A stretch of 18,129 bases of DNA from an uncultured Steroidobacter sp. (lineage in GTDB: Bacteria; Pseudomonadota; Gammaproteobacteria; Steroidobacterales; Steroidobacteraceae), in the NCBI GenBank assembly GCA_946478975.1, contig CAMLEO010000128.1:1-18129 (forward strand), written 5' to 3'. Shown here piece by piece: positions 1 through 7,601 of this stretch. Within the stretch, counting starts at the first letter, position 1; each line of letters opens with the position of its first letter. The notes under the pieces are model-generated. The model was not told where the DNA came from. It did no database searches and worked only from the letters and a program-made list of their open reading frames with translations. A program made the position numbers and the translations under genes.

Positions 1-520
1 GCGAACACCTGCTGGCGGCAGTCGTGCAGGGTCTCGTCGCGCCAGGCGGCCAGCGACGCCGGCGCGGCATGGAGATCGTCCACAGCGACTCCGGCGTCGT
101 CACCACGATGTGCGGCGGCTTGCGACGCATTTGATTGCGCTCGGACTGCGGCGTGTCGCCAGTGCGCACCCAGGTACGAATGTCTACATCGCGCCGACCT
201 TGTTCGAGCAACTTGTCGCGAATGCCGGCGAGCGGCGCTTCCAGATTGCGATTGATGTCGTTCGACAGCGCCTTCAGCGGCGACACATAAACAATGCGCG
301 TCTCGTCCGGCAACCCGAACTGCTCACCCTCGCGCACCAACTCATCGATCGCGGCCAAAAACGCCGCGAGCGTTTTACCTGAACCGGTCGGCGCCGCAAT
401 CAGTACGTGTTTGCCCGACTGAATCGCCGGCCACGCATCGGCCTGCGCCGGAGTCGGCGCCGGAAAGCGACTGCTGAACCAAGCGTCGACCGCCGGATGA
501 AAATAAGGGGTGTGACTCAT
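1..520 (-). CDS. Lhr-like DEAD/DEAH-box helicase, N-terminal part, frame broken near left edge
   Basis: Partial gene running off the left edge. The ATG at 520-518 opens [17 protein letters not shown]. Over the first 146 residues the protein matches the start of large Lhr-type superfamily 2 helicases: a Q-motif-like [12 protein letters not shown], Walker A APTGSGKT (about residues 42-49), motif Ia SPLKALSND, the [10 protein letters not shown] segment and motif Ib TTPESL (its last codon at 83-85). These enzymes are ATP-dependent 3'-5' helicases in nucleic-acid repair; that role is family knowledge. Oddity: after TTPESL this frame stays open but becomes Arg/Pro/Cys-rich and never reaches the expected DEIH/DEVH motif II. 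A neighbouring frame becomes coding-like instead, so a frameshift, deletion or assembly join near 80-90 is likely. It is tandem to the efflux operon but separated from it by a strong hairpin, so probably transcribed on its own. No convincing promoter was seen in the short gap. Confidence 0.75.
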   Translation of the reverse strand, partial: MSHTPYFHPAVDAWFSSRFPAPTPAQADAWPAIQSGKHVLIAAPTGSGKTLAAFLAAIDELVREGEQFGLPDETRIVYVSPLKALSNDINRNLEAPLAGIRDKLLEQGRRDVDIRTWVRTGDTPQSERNQMRRKPPHIVVTTPESLWTISMPRRRRWPPGATRPCTTAASRCS

Positions 521-582
521 GGGGACGACGTGAGCATACCCCAGAGTTTGAGCGCGACACGCTCGGCTTCAAGAGGGGGCTG

Positions 583-611
583 GGGATGGAGCGGATCGTG
601 CGCTCCATCCC
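583..611 (-). terminator. Strong hairpin after the efflux operon
   Basis: Perfect 11-base arms GGGATGGAGCG and CGCTCCATCCC with a 7-base loop, starting 33 bases past the stop codon of the outer-membrane channel gene and before the helicase start. It is followed on the minus strand by a C-rich stretch and CTCTTG rather than a clear U-run. It may therefore be an imperfect intrinsic terminator or a 3'-end-stabilising stem. The rest of the 124-base gap (521-644) shows nothing else convincing. Confidence 0.6.
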
Positions 612-644
612 TGCCAGCTACCGTCTTGTTTCCCTTCGGGAGAG

Positions 645-2090
645 TTACAACTTCGCCTGCTTGTCCAACGGCCTGAACCCGCCGCCCAGCGCCTTGTATG
701 TGGCGAGCAGTGCGGTCGCAGTTTGAGTCTGGCTCTGAGCCAGCTGATCTTCTGCAGTCAGCGCGCTGCGTTCCGCGTCGAGGACGGTGAGGAAGTCGGC
801 GACGCCGCTCTCGTAGCGGGCGCGGGCCAGCTTGGCGGCATCGAGCGATGCAGTCGTGCTGTCCTGGAGGTGAGCTTGTTTCACCTTTGCCTTTGCGTAC
901 GCGGTCATGCTGCCGTCAGCTTCTTCCAACGCTTGCAGCACCGTCTGCTCGTAGCGGGCGAGGGCGCGGTCGGTGGCGGCTTCGCGTTGTTTGATTCGCT
1001 GGCGCACGCGGCCGAGGTCGAACGCGGCCCAGCGGATGCTCGGACCGAAGGAATAAGTTTCGCTCGACTCCTTGCCGAGGTCGCTGCTGTCTACGGCGTC
1101 GAAGCCCCAGCTGCCGACGAACGAAATGCGAGGAAACAAATCACCGACGGCGATGCCGATCTGCGCAGTCGCGGCGGCGAGCTCGCGCTCGACGACACGA
1201 ATGTCAGGACGACGACGCAGCAACAGTTCCGGCGTGCCGATGTTCTGCGCGGCCGGCAGGGTCGGCAGCTTCTGTGAGGACGAAAGCTGCGCGACCAAAG
1301 CATCCGGCGACTGACCGACCAACACGCCCAGCCGCAGTGTGCTGCGAGTGATCGCCGCTTCCAGGTCAGGAATCGTCGCCAACGTCGCAGACAACTGCGC
1401 CTGCGCACGAGACGTATCGAGCTGCGTGCCGCGGCCCGCATCCAATCTCGCCTGCGTGATTCGCAAAGTCTCACGCTGATTCTCGGCGTTGCGCTGGGCA
1501 ACTTCGAGGCGCTGCTGGGCGCCACGCAACTCGAAATAGTTGCGAGCAACTTCAGCAGTGACGCTGACCTGCGTCGCATACACGCCGGCTTCCGCCGCCT
1601 GCACGAGTGCAGTGTTCGCCTCTACGTTGCGACGAATGCGACCGAAGAAGTCCAGCTCCCAAAACGCATCGAAGCCCGACTCGTAATAATCCTGATCGCG
1701 CGGAATGGACGCGACTGGCGCCTGCCGCTCGCTGGCACGTGCTTCAACGTGACTGCCGGATGCAGTCACCGTCGGCCCGAAATCCAGCTGCGCTTCACCG
1801 CGCATCGCCCGGGCTTCGCGCAAGCGAGCCGTGGCGATACGGATGTCGTGATTGGCGGTCAGTGCCCGCTCGATCAGGCCGTTCAACTGTTCGTCGTTGA
1901 ACGACTTCCAGAAGTCCTGTTCCACAGCGGCGGGCGAGAACTCCGCGCCGTCGGCGCCGACGAACTGATCCGGAGCCGTGGTCTGCGGTTGTTTGTAATC
2001 GGGGCCGACCGCGCAGGCGGCGAGCACGGCGCTCACCGCCAACACTGAAAGTTTCTTCGCAAGATTCATTGTTTGACTCAGGTTACGCAT
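645..2090 (-). CDS. RND efflux outer-membrane channel lipoprotein (NodT/OprM/OprN type)
   Basis: A 481-residue protein of normal length for the TolC-like outer-membrane factor family. The trimeric channel connects the RND pump and adaptor to the outside. The N-terminus has a basic, hydrophobic signal with lipobox LAAC and lipidated Cys26, followed by the family-typical AVGPDYKQP. The body shows long alanine- and glutamine-rich helical stretches typical of the OEP repeats, including EVARNYFELRGAQQRL and its second-half counterpart. The ATG at 2090 overlaps the pump stop by 8 bases (ATGCGTAA), indicating translational coupling. It has an AAGGAG Shine-Dalgarno 6 bases upstream. An internal Met8 (2069) would give a shorter signal peptide but lacks a good ribosome site, so Met1 is preferred. 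It is the third gene of the adaptor-pump-channel operon. Substrate range cannot be read from the sequence. Confidence 0.95.
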   Translation of the reverse strand: MRNLSQTMNLAKKLSVLAVSAVLAACAVGPDYKQPQTTAPDQFVGADGAEFSPAAVEQDFWKSFNDEQLNGLIERALTANHDIRIATARLREARAMRGEAQLDFGPTVTASGSHVEARASERQAPVASIPRDQDYYESGFDAFWELDFFGRIRRNVEANTALVQAAEAGVYATQVSVTAEVARNYFELRGAQQRLEVAQRNAENQRETLRITQARLDAGRGTQLDTSRAQAQLSATLATIPDLEAAITRSTLRLGVLVGQSPDALVAQLSSSQKLPTLPAAQNIGTPELLLRRRPDIRVVERELAAATAQIGIAVGDLFPRISFVGSWGFDAVDSSDLGKESSETYSFGPSIRWAAFDLGRVRQRIKQREAATDRALARYEQTVLQALEEADGSMTAYAKAKVKQAHLQDSTTASLDAAKLARARYESGVADFLTVLDAERSALTAEDQLAQSQTQTATALLATYKALGGGFRPLDKQAKL

Positions 2091-5000
2091 GGGCCGCTCC
2101 TTCGATGGCCTCGGGTTTTTTGTGCGAGATGAGCTTCGACTTCACGCCGGCTCGCAGCAGCAGATAGAACACGGGGGTCAGGAACAGGCCGAAGAAGGTC
2201 ACGCCGAGCATGCCGGAGAACACGGCGATACCAATGGCGTGGCGCATTTCAGCACCGGCTCCGGACGACAACACCAGCGGCACCACGCCCATGATGAACG
2301 CAATCGATGTCATCAGGATCGGGCGCAATCGCAGCCGTGCGGCTTCCAGCGCAGCGTGATACGGATCCACGCCGGCCAGCTCACGATCCTTCGCGAATTC
2401 GACGATGAGAATGGCGTTCTTGCTTGCCAGGCCCACCAGCACGAACAGCGCGATCTGCGTGAAGATGTTGTTGTCGCCGCCGGAGATCCAGACACCGAAG
2501 ATCGCGGACAACAGCGCCATCGGCACGATGGCCACGATCGCCAGCGGCAAGGTCCAGCTTTCATACAACGCGGCCAGCACCAGCACCACCAGCAGCACGC
2601 ACAGCGGGAACACGAACACCGAGCTGTTGCCGACCAGGATTTCCTGGTAGGTGAGATCGGTCCACTCGTACTTCACGCCGTTCGGCAAGGTCTCGGCAAG
2701 GATGCGCTCCATCGCCGCTTTCGCCTGGCCGGTCGAGTATCCCGGCGCCGGGCCGCCGTTCACGTCCGCCGCGAGATAACCGTTGTAACGGAACACGCGA
2801 TCCGGGCCGTAGCTTTCCGCCACCTGCACGATCGAGCCGAGCGGAATCATCTCGCCCGATTCGTTACGCGTCTTCAGCCGCAGAATGTCCTCGGCCTTGG
2901 CGCGATGTTCGAAGTCAGCCTGCGCGACCACGCGATACGTGCGGCCGAACAGGTTGAAGTCGTTGACGTACAGCGAGGCGAGATACACCTGCAATGTTTC
3001 GAACACGTCGGTGAGCGCGACGCCATGCTCCTTCGCCTTCACGCGATTCACGTTGGCTTCGATCTGCGGCACGTTCACTTCGTAGTTCGAGAACACACCC
3101 GCCAGCTCCGGCGTTTGACGCGCCTTCGCGATCACAGCCTGCGTCGCCTTGTACAGCTCGTCATAACCGAGGCTGGCGCGATCTTCGATCTGCAGCTTGA
3201 AGCCGCCCAGCGTACCCAGGCCCTGCACCGGCGGCGGCGGGAAGGTCACGATGCGCGCTTCTTTGATCGAGCTCAGCTTCACGTTCAGCTGCTGCGCGAT
3301 GTTCAAGCCATACAGGTCCTTCGATTTGCGCTTCTCGAAGTCAGCGAGCCGGAAGAACACGATCGCGGAGTTCGAGCTGTTCGCGAAGCCGGCGACCGAC
3401 AAGCCGGGGAACTGCACGGCATCGGCGACGCCCGGAACGGTCATGCCCATGTCTCCGACCTTGCGCACGATTTCTTCGGTGCGGTTCAGCGACGACGCTG
3501 CCGGCAGCTGGATCAGGGTGACCAGATATTCCTTGTCCTGCACCGGCACGAACCCCTTCGGCGTGATCTGGAACAACGCGTAGGTTGCAACCAGCAGCGC
3601 CGCGAACACGCCCATCGTCATGCCTTTGTGAGCAAGCACGCCGCGCACGCCGGAGACGTAACGATCGCCCGAGCGATGGAAGAAGTTGTTGAAGCCTCGG
3701 AAGAAGCCGCCGAACACCTTTTCCATGCCGCGAGTGAGCGCGTCCGGCTTGGCACCGTGCGGCTTCAGCAGCAGCGCGGAGAGCGCCGGGCTCAACGTCA
3801 GCGAGTTGATCGCCGAGATCACCGTCGAGATCGCGATGGTCACCGCGAACTGCTTGTAGAACTGGCCGGTGAGGCCAGTGATGAACGCAATCGGCACGAA
3901 CACGGCGACCAGCACCAGCGCGATCGCGATGATCGGGCCGCTCACTTCATCCATCGCCTTGTATGTCGCATCACGCGGCGACAGGCCGTTCTCGATGTTT
4001 CTTTCGACGTTCTCGACCACGACGATGGCGTCGTCGACCACGATACCTATCGCCAGCACCAGGCCGAACAGCGACAGCGCGTTGATGGAGAAGCCGAACG
4101 CGAGCATCAGGGCGAAGGTGCCGATGATGGACACGGGCACGGCGATCAACGGAATGATCGAGGCGCGCCAGGTCTGCAGGAACACGATCACCACGATCAC
4201 GACCAGGGCCAGCGCTTCCAGCAGCGTGTGAATCACGGCGTCGATGGATTCGCGCACGAAGATCGTTGGGTCGTAGACGATCTGGTAGCTCATGCCTTCG
4301 GGAAAGTTCTGGCTCAATTCCTTCATGGTCGAACGCACCGCGTCCGCCAGCTCCAGCGCGTTGGCGCCGGGCGCCTGCGACAGCGGAATCGCGACGGCGG
4401 AAGTGTTACTGAGCAAGCTGCGCAGCGAGTACTGGCCCGCGCCGAGTTCGATCCGCGCAACGTCTTTCAACTTCGTCACCGAGCCGTCGGGCAGCGTCTT
4501 CAGCACCACGTCGCCGAATTCTTCTTCGCTGACCAAACGGCCCGACGTTGTGACATTGAGCTGGTAGTCCGTACCGGCAGGCGCGGGATCGGCACCGATG
4601 ACACCGGCCGCGACCTGCACGTTCTGTTCACGAATCGCGCGGGCCACGTCGCCGGCCGTCAAACCACGGCTCGCGACTTTTTCCGGATCCAACCAGATGC
4701 GCATCGAGTAATCGCCGGCGCCGAACAGACGCACGTCGCCCATGCCCGGCAGGCGAGCCAGCTGATCACGAATCTGCAGCGTGGCGTAGTTGCGCAGATA
4801 CACGGAGTCGTAACGACCGTCCGGCGAAGTCAGGTGCACGACCAGCAACAGGTCGGGCGAGGCCTTCTGCGTGGTCACACCGATGCGACGCACGTCTTCA
4901 GGCAAACGCGGCTGTGCCTGCGCGACGCGGTTTTGAACTTGCACCTGCGCGGTATCGACGTTGGTGCCGAGGCGGAAGGTCACGGTCAGCACCATCGTGC

Positions 5001-5262
5001 CGTCGCTGGTGGCCTGCGAGTCCATGTAGAGCATGTTCTCGACGCCGTTGATTTCCTGTTCCAGCGGCGCGGCGACCGTTTCGGCGATCACCTTGGGATT
5101 GGCACCGGGATACTGAGCGCGCACGACGACGGTCGGCGGCACGACTTCCGGATATTGACTGATGGGCAGCTGGAACAGCGCGATCGCGCCGACCAGGAAC
5201 ACGATGACCGATAACACGGCCGCAAAAATCGGCCGATCGATAAAAAAGCGCGCAAATTTCAT
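2083..5262 (-). CDS. RND multidrug efflux pump inner-membrane subunit, MexF-like (HAE1 family)
   Basis: A 1059-residue proton-driven drug exporter of standard AcrB/MexB/MexF length. The start MKFARFFIDRPIFAAVLSV leads into TM1, then the periplasmic porter segment with LPISQYPEVVPP and AQYPGANPKVIAETVAAPLE. The proton-relay residues are present: Asp410-Asp411 in GIVVDDAIVVVENVER (TM4), Lys948 in LVGLASKNAILIVEFAKD (TM10) and Arg980 in RLRPILMTS (TM11). The two-fold repeat of 6+6 helices and large loops is intact. The wording of the first 220 residues, including REQNVQVAAGVIGA, is closest in memory to MexF of Pseudomonas. MexF-type pumps export chloramphenicol, quinolones and quorum-signal precursors; substrates here are unknown. 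An AGGGAG ribosome site sits 6 bases before the ATG. It is the middle gene of the operon, 65 bases after the adaptor and overlapping the channel gene by 8. Confidence 0.97.
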   Translation of the reverse strand: MKFARFFIDRPIFAAVLSVIVFLVGAIALFQLPISQYPEVVPPTVVVRAQYPGANPKVIAETVAAPLEQEINGVENMLYMDSQATSDGTMVLTVTFRLGTNVDTAQVQVQNRVAQAQPRLPEDVRRIGVTTQKASPDLLLVVHLTSPDGRYDSVYLRNYATLQIRDQLARLPGMGDVRLFGAGDYSMRIWLDPEKVASRGLTAGDVARAIREQNVQVAAGVIGADPAPAGTDYQLNVTTSGRLVSEEEFGDVVLKTLPDGSVTKLKDVARIELGAGQYSLRSLLSNTSAVAIPLSQAPGANALELADAVRSTMKELSQNFPEGMSYQIVYDPTIFVRESIDAVIHTLLEALALVVIVVIVFLQTWRASIIPLIAVPVSIIGTFALMLAFGFSINALSLFGLVLAIGIVVDDAIVVVENVERNIENGLSPRDATYKAMDEVSGPIIAIALVLVAVFVPIAFITGLTGQFYKQFAVTIAISTVISAINSLTLSPALSALLLKPHGAKPDALTRGMEKVFGGFFRGFNNFFHRSGDRYVSGVRGVLAHKGMTMGVFAALLVATYALFQITPKGFVPVQDKEYLVTLIQLPAASSLNRTEEIVRKVGDMGMTVPGVADAVQFPGLSVAGFANSSNSAIVFFRLADFEKRKSKDLYGLNIAQQLNVKLSSIKEARIVTFPPPPVQGLGTLGGFKLQIEDRASLGYDELYKATQAVIAKARQTPELAGVFSNYEVNVPQIEANVNRVKAKEHGVALTDVFETLQVYLASLYVNDFNLFGRTYRVVAQADFEHRAKAEDILRLKTRNESGEMIPLGSIVQVAESYGPDRVFRYNGYLAADVNGGPAPGYSTGQAKAAMERILAETLPNGVKYEWTDLTYQEILVGNSSVFVFPLCVLLVVLVLAALYESWTLPLAIVAIVPMALLSAIFGVWISGGDNNIFTQIALFVLVGLASKNAILIVEFAKDRELAGVDPYHAALEAARLRLRPILMTSIAFIMGVVPLVLSSGAGAEMRHAIGIAVFSGMLGVTFFGLFLTPVFYLLLRAGVKSKLISHKKPEAIEGAAHA
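2097..2102 (-). promoter_or_regulatory. Shine-Dalgarno AAGGAG fixing the channel-gene start
   Basis: AAGGAG lies 6 bases before the ATG at 2090, inside the last codons of the upstream pump gene. It supports that ATG over the internal ATG at 2069. Confidence 0.6.
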
Positions 5263-5288
5263 TGGCGGCTCCCTAGTACTTCTTTGGT

Positions 5289-5317
5289 GGGGAGCGCGCC
5301 GATTGTTGGCGCGCCCC
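5289..5317 (-). promoter_or_regulatory. Hairpin in the adaptor-pump intergenic gap
   Basis: Inside the 65-base gap between adaptor stop and pump start, 7 perfectly paired bases (GCGCGCC/GGCGCGC) enclose the loop AACAATC. The stem extends outward through GGG/CCC with one bulged T. There is no U-run, and the pump has its own ribosome site downstream. An mRNA-stability or processing stem that sets adaptor:pump ratio is more likely than a terminator. Confidence 0.5.
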
Positions 5318-5327
5318 TAGTTACGAT

Positions 5328-6554
5328 TCATTTCACAGCGGCGGTGGAGGCCAGCATCGCGTCACCGCCGATGCGAGCATCCATGGCAACCAGTTCCGGC
5401 TGCACGACCGCGCCCGGATGCACACGCTGCATGCCGTTCACGATCACGTTTTCGCCGGGCTGCAAGCCTTCCTGCACGATGCGCAGACCGTCGTTGAGCC
5501 GGCCGATCTTCACGCCGCGATAGGCGACCTTGTTGTCCTTGTCGACGACGTAGACGAACTTCTGGCTCTGGTCCGTGCCGATGGCGCGATCGTCAACCAG
5601 CACCGCTTTGTGCGAGCTGTGGCCGATCAGCTTCACGCGAGCAAACAAACCGGGCGTGAGATAACCGTCCTTGTTGTCGAACGAAGCGCGGGCGCGGATC
5701 GTGCCGGTGCGCGGATCGACCTGGTTGTCGACGAAAGTCATCGCGCCCTTGTGCGGATAGCCCTCCTCATTGGCCAGCGCCATCAACACCGGGTTGGCGG
5801 TGTCACGCGAGCTCGGACGATCGCCACGACGCGCCAGCTCCGTGTACTTCAGGTACACCTGCTCGTCGCCTTCGAACGTCACATAGATCGGGTCGATGGA
5901 AACAACCGTGGTCAGCAACGTTGCTGCGTTCGAGCCGCCGGTCACGAGATTGCCGGCGGTCACCACCGCCCGGCTCACGCGTCCACTGATCGGCGCGGTG
6001 ATGCGAGTGAATTCGAGATTCAGCTTCGCTGCCGTGACAGCGGCGCGGGCTGCGTCGACATTCGCCTGCGCTTCACGTTGCGCATTCAAACGCTGGTCAT
6101 ATTCTTCGCGCGACACGGCTTTGACACCGAGCAGCTTCTCGCTGCGCTCGACATCAGTCTTGGACAACTCGGCGCGAGCGACGGCGCGAGACAGCTCAGC
6201 CTGCGCCTTGTCGAGATCGGCGCGATACGGGCGCTGATCGATCACGAACAACAGGTCGCCTTTTTTGACGATACTGCCTTCGGCGAAGTTGACGCTTTCG
6301 ATGTAGCCGGTGACGCGCGGGCGAACTTCCACCGATTCCACCGCTTCGAGGCGGCCGGTGAATTCATCCCACTCCTGAACCTGGCGCTCCAGTGCGGCAG
6401 CAACCGTGACCTGCGGCGCCGGTGCCGCGGCCTGCGTATCGGCTTCGCTGCGGCAGCCTTGCAGCAACAATGTGAGAACGGCGGCAGCCAACGCCGGCAA
6501 CACGACCGTCACGAAACGGTTCGCGGGCTGAATGTGACGAGTAACGTCGTTCAT
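5328..6554 (-). CDS. RND efflux periplasmic adaptor (membrane fusion protein), MexE-like
   Basis: A 408-residue HlyD/AcrA-family adaptor that bridges the RND pump and outer-membrane channel. Hydrophobic residues 14-33 end in LLLQGC, a slightly atypical lipobox giving a probable lipidated Cys34. Then follow the first lipoyl half (VEVRPRVTGYIESVNFAEGS, about 75-94), the helical hairpin (about 110-175, alternating Ala/Glu/Arg), the second lipoyl half (ITAPISGRVSRAVVTAGNLV, about 185-204) and the beta-barrel and membrane-proximal domains. Length is normal. The ATG at 6554 has an AGGGAG-type ribosome site 6 bases upstream. It is the first gene of the operon and divergent from the glutathione transferase. 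The MexE rather than MexA subtype is inferred from the sequence feel and the MexF-like partner. Confidence 0.95.
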   Translation of the reverse strand: MNDVTRHIQPANRFVTVVLPALAAAVLTLLLQGCRSEADTQAAAPAPQVTVAAALERQVQEWDEFTGRLEAVESVEVRPRVTGYIESVNFAEGSIVKKGDLLFVIDQRPYRADLDKAQAELSRAVARAELSKTDVERSEKLLGVKAVSREEYDQRLNAQREAQANVDAARAAVTAAKLNLEFTRITAPISGRVSRAVVTAGNLVTGGSNAATLLTTVVSIDPIYVTFEGDEQVYLKYTELARRGDRPSSRDTANPVLMALANEEGYPHKGAMTFVDNQVDPRTGTIRARASFDNKDGYLTPGLFARVKLIGHSSHKAVLVDDRAIGTDQSQKFVYVVDKDNKVAYRGVKIGRLNDGLRIVQEGLQPGENVIVNGMQRVHPGAVVQPELVAMDARIGGDAMLASTAAVK

Positions 6555-6608
6555 CGGAAACTCCCTTGCAAATCGATCGAGGTGTGAGACTCACCTCAGT
6601 GGGGCGCA

Positions 6609-6637
6609 ACTGTAGGCATTGGACGCAACCTGACCAA
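6609..6637 (-). promoter_or_regulatory. Candidate sigma-70 promoter of the efflux operon
   Basis: On the minus strand TTGGTC, a 17-base spacer and TACAGT lie 55-83 bases upstream of the adaptor start. A short inverted repeat, CAACC(N10)GGTTG at 6626-6645, overlaps the -35 element and could be an operator half-pair. The rest of the 282-base divergent region (6555-6836) holds no recognisable gene, and I could not find a convincing promoter for the glutathione transferase in it. Confidence 0.3.
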
Positions 6638-6823
6638 TCGGGTTGGGCGCACGACATTGATGAAGTTGGATCAGGAATGTCGTTGGATATGCCTTTTTCC
6701 GCATCCGAATAGCATTAAAGTACGACTGGACATGGCAACGATGACGGTCGACGCGTCAGCGCGGCAATAACTTCACAGGTAATGGCGTCACCGCCGTCGC
6801 ATGCGTCGCGAACAACACCAATC

Positions 6824-6830
6824 AGGAAAG
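6824..6830 (+). promoter_or_regulatory. Shine-Dalgarno AGGAAAG fixing the GST start
   Basis: AGGAAAG is placed 6 bases before the ATG at 6837. It lies inside the longer alternative reading frame from 6801 and so argues for the shorter protein. Confidence 0.5.
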
Positions 6831-6836
6831 TCACTC

Positions 6837-7517
6837 ATGATCGTGGTTCACCATTTGAACAACTCACGCTCCCAGCGCGTGTTATGGCTGTTGGAGGAAT
6901 TGGGGATTGCCTATGACATCAAGCGTTATCAGCGCGATGCGCAGACCATGATGGCGCCGCCTGAGCTCAAGCAGGTGCATCCGTTAGGCAAATCCCCGGT
7001 CATTACCGACGGCACGCGCACGATTGCCGAGTCCGGCGCCATCATCGAATACATCGTCGAGCGTCACGGCGGCGGCCGGCTGATACCGCCGCCCGGCTCC
7101 GACGAGCGTCTGCGGCATACCTATTGGATGCATTACGCCGAGGGCTCGGCGATGCCGCCGTTGTTGATGAAGCTGCTGTTCGACCGGATCGAGTTCGGCC
7201 CATCGCCCTGGTTCGTGAAGCCGTTCGCCAAGGGAATCGCGCAGCGGGTGAAACAAACATTCATCCTGCCGCAATTAAAACTTCATCTGGATTATCTCGA
7301 AGGCGAGCTGTCCAAGAGCGAATGGTTCGTCGGCAACGAGTTCAGTGCCGCCGATATTCAAATGAGTTTTCCTCTGGAAGCGGCCGCGATGCGCGGCGGG
7401 CTCGATGCAAGCCGTCCGCGCTTGTATGCGTTCTTGCAGAAGATCCACACGCGACCGGCGTATCGCCGCGCCCTGGAGCGGGGCGGGCAATACGATTTCG
7501 GACCGAAAAATCAGTAG
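6837..7517 (+). CDS. Glutathione S-transferase family protein
   Basis: A 226-residue cytosolic enzyme predicted to conjugate glutathione to electrophiles or reduce glutathionylated substrates. The N-terminal thioredoxin fold shows HHLNNSRSQRVLWLLEEL, with the Asn-Ser-Arg-Ser cluster at the glutathione thiol site. The cis-proline segment LGKSPVITDG and the ESGAIIEYIVERHG motif that binds the gamma-glutamyl part follow. The C-terminal helical domain contains FVGNEFSAADIQMSFPLE, the conserved N-capping box region of the family. This type resembles yeast Gtt1-like and bacterial GSTs. The ATG at 6837 is chosen because AGGAAAG lies 6 bases upstream and the conserved fold begins at once. An upstream in-frame ATG at 6801 would add 12 unconserved residues. 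It is divergent from the efflux operon, suggesting shared detoxification control; this is inference. Confidence 0.92.
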   Translation: MIVVHHLNNSRSQRVLWLLEELGIAYDIKRYQRDAQTMMAPPELKQVHPLGKSPVITDGTRTIAESGAIIEYIVERHGGGRLIPPPGSDERLRHTYWMHYAEGSAMPPLLMKLLFDRIEFGPSPWFVKPFAKGIAQRVKQTFILPQLKLHLDYLEGELSKSEWFVGNEFSAADIQMSFPLEAAAMRGGLDASRPRLYAFLQKIHTRPAYRRALERGGQYDFGPKNQ

Positions 7518-7530
7518 CGCTGGAACTCGG

Positions 7531-7594
7531 CCCCCTGCGCCGGATTTCACCTTGGTTGGGGAAAGGATCGCCGGCCAGGTCACGGAGCAGGGGG
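7531..7594 (+). promoter_or_regulatory. Leader inverted repeat that could hide the ribosome site of the exported protein
   Basis: In the 84-base gap after the GST stop, CCCCCTGC (7531-7538) is perfectly complementary to GCAGGGGG (7587-7594). The latter includes the purine-rich ribosome site just before the ATG at 7602. A second pair, GCCGG (7539-7543) and CCGGC (7571-7575), nests inside. If formed in RNA, the structure would occlude the Shine-Dalgarno. The arms are far apart and no function is shown. Confidence 0.3.
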
Positions 7595-7601
7595 AAGCGC
7601 C

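Noticed and set aside
550..564. Short inverted repeat GAGCG-N5-CGCTC before the helicase gene
   Set aside because: Five-base arms are expected by chance in GC-rich sequence.
375..608. A 77-codon minus-strand frame covering the helicase start
   Set aside because: It overlaps the terminator hairpin and the helicase gene in another frame; the helicase frame carries real motifs.
2089..5214. A 1041-codon open frame on the plus strand opposite the RND pump
   Set aside because: Its composition is His/Arg/Gln/Asp-rich without any domain, and it is the mirror of the pump gene's strong G/C third-position bias. The pump on the minus strand has intact family motifs.
5418..6587. A 389-codon plus-strand open frame opposite the adaptor gene
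   Set aside because: Antisense shadow of the adaptor, with no recognisable domain and no ribosome site.
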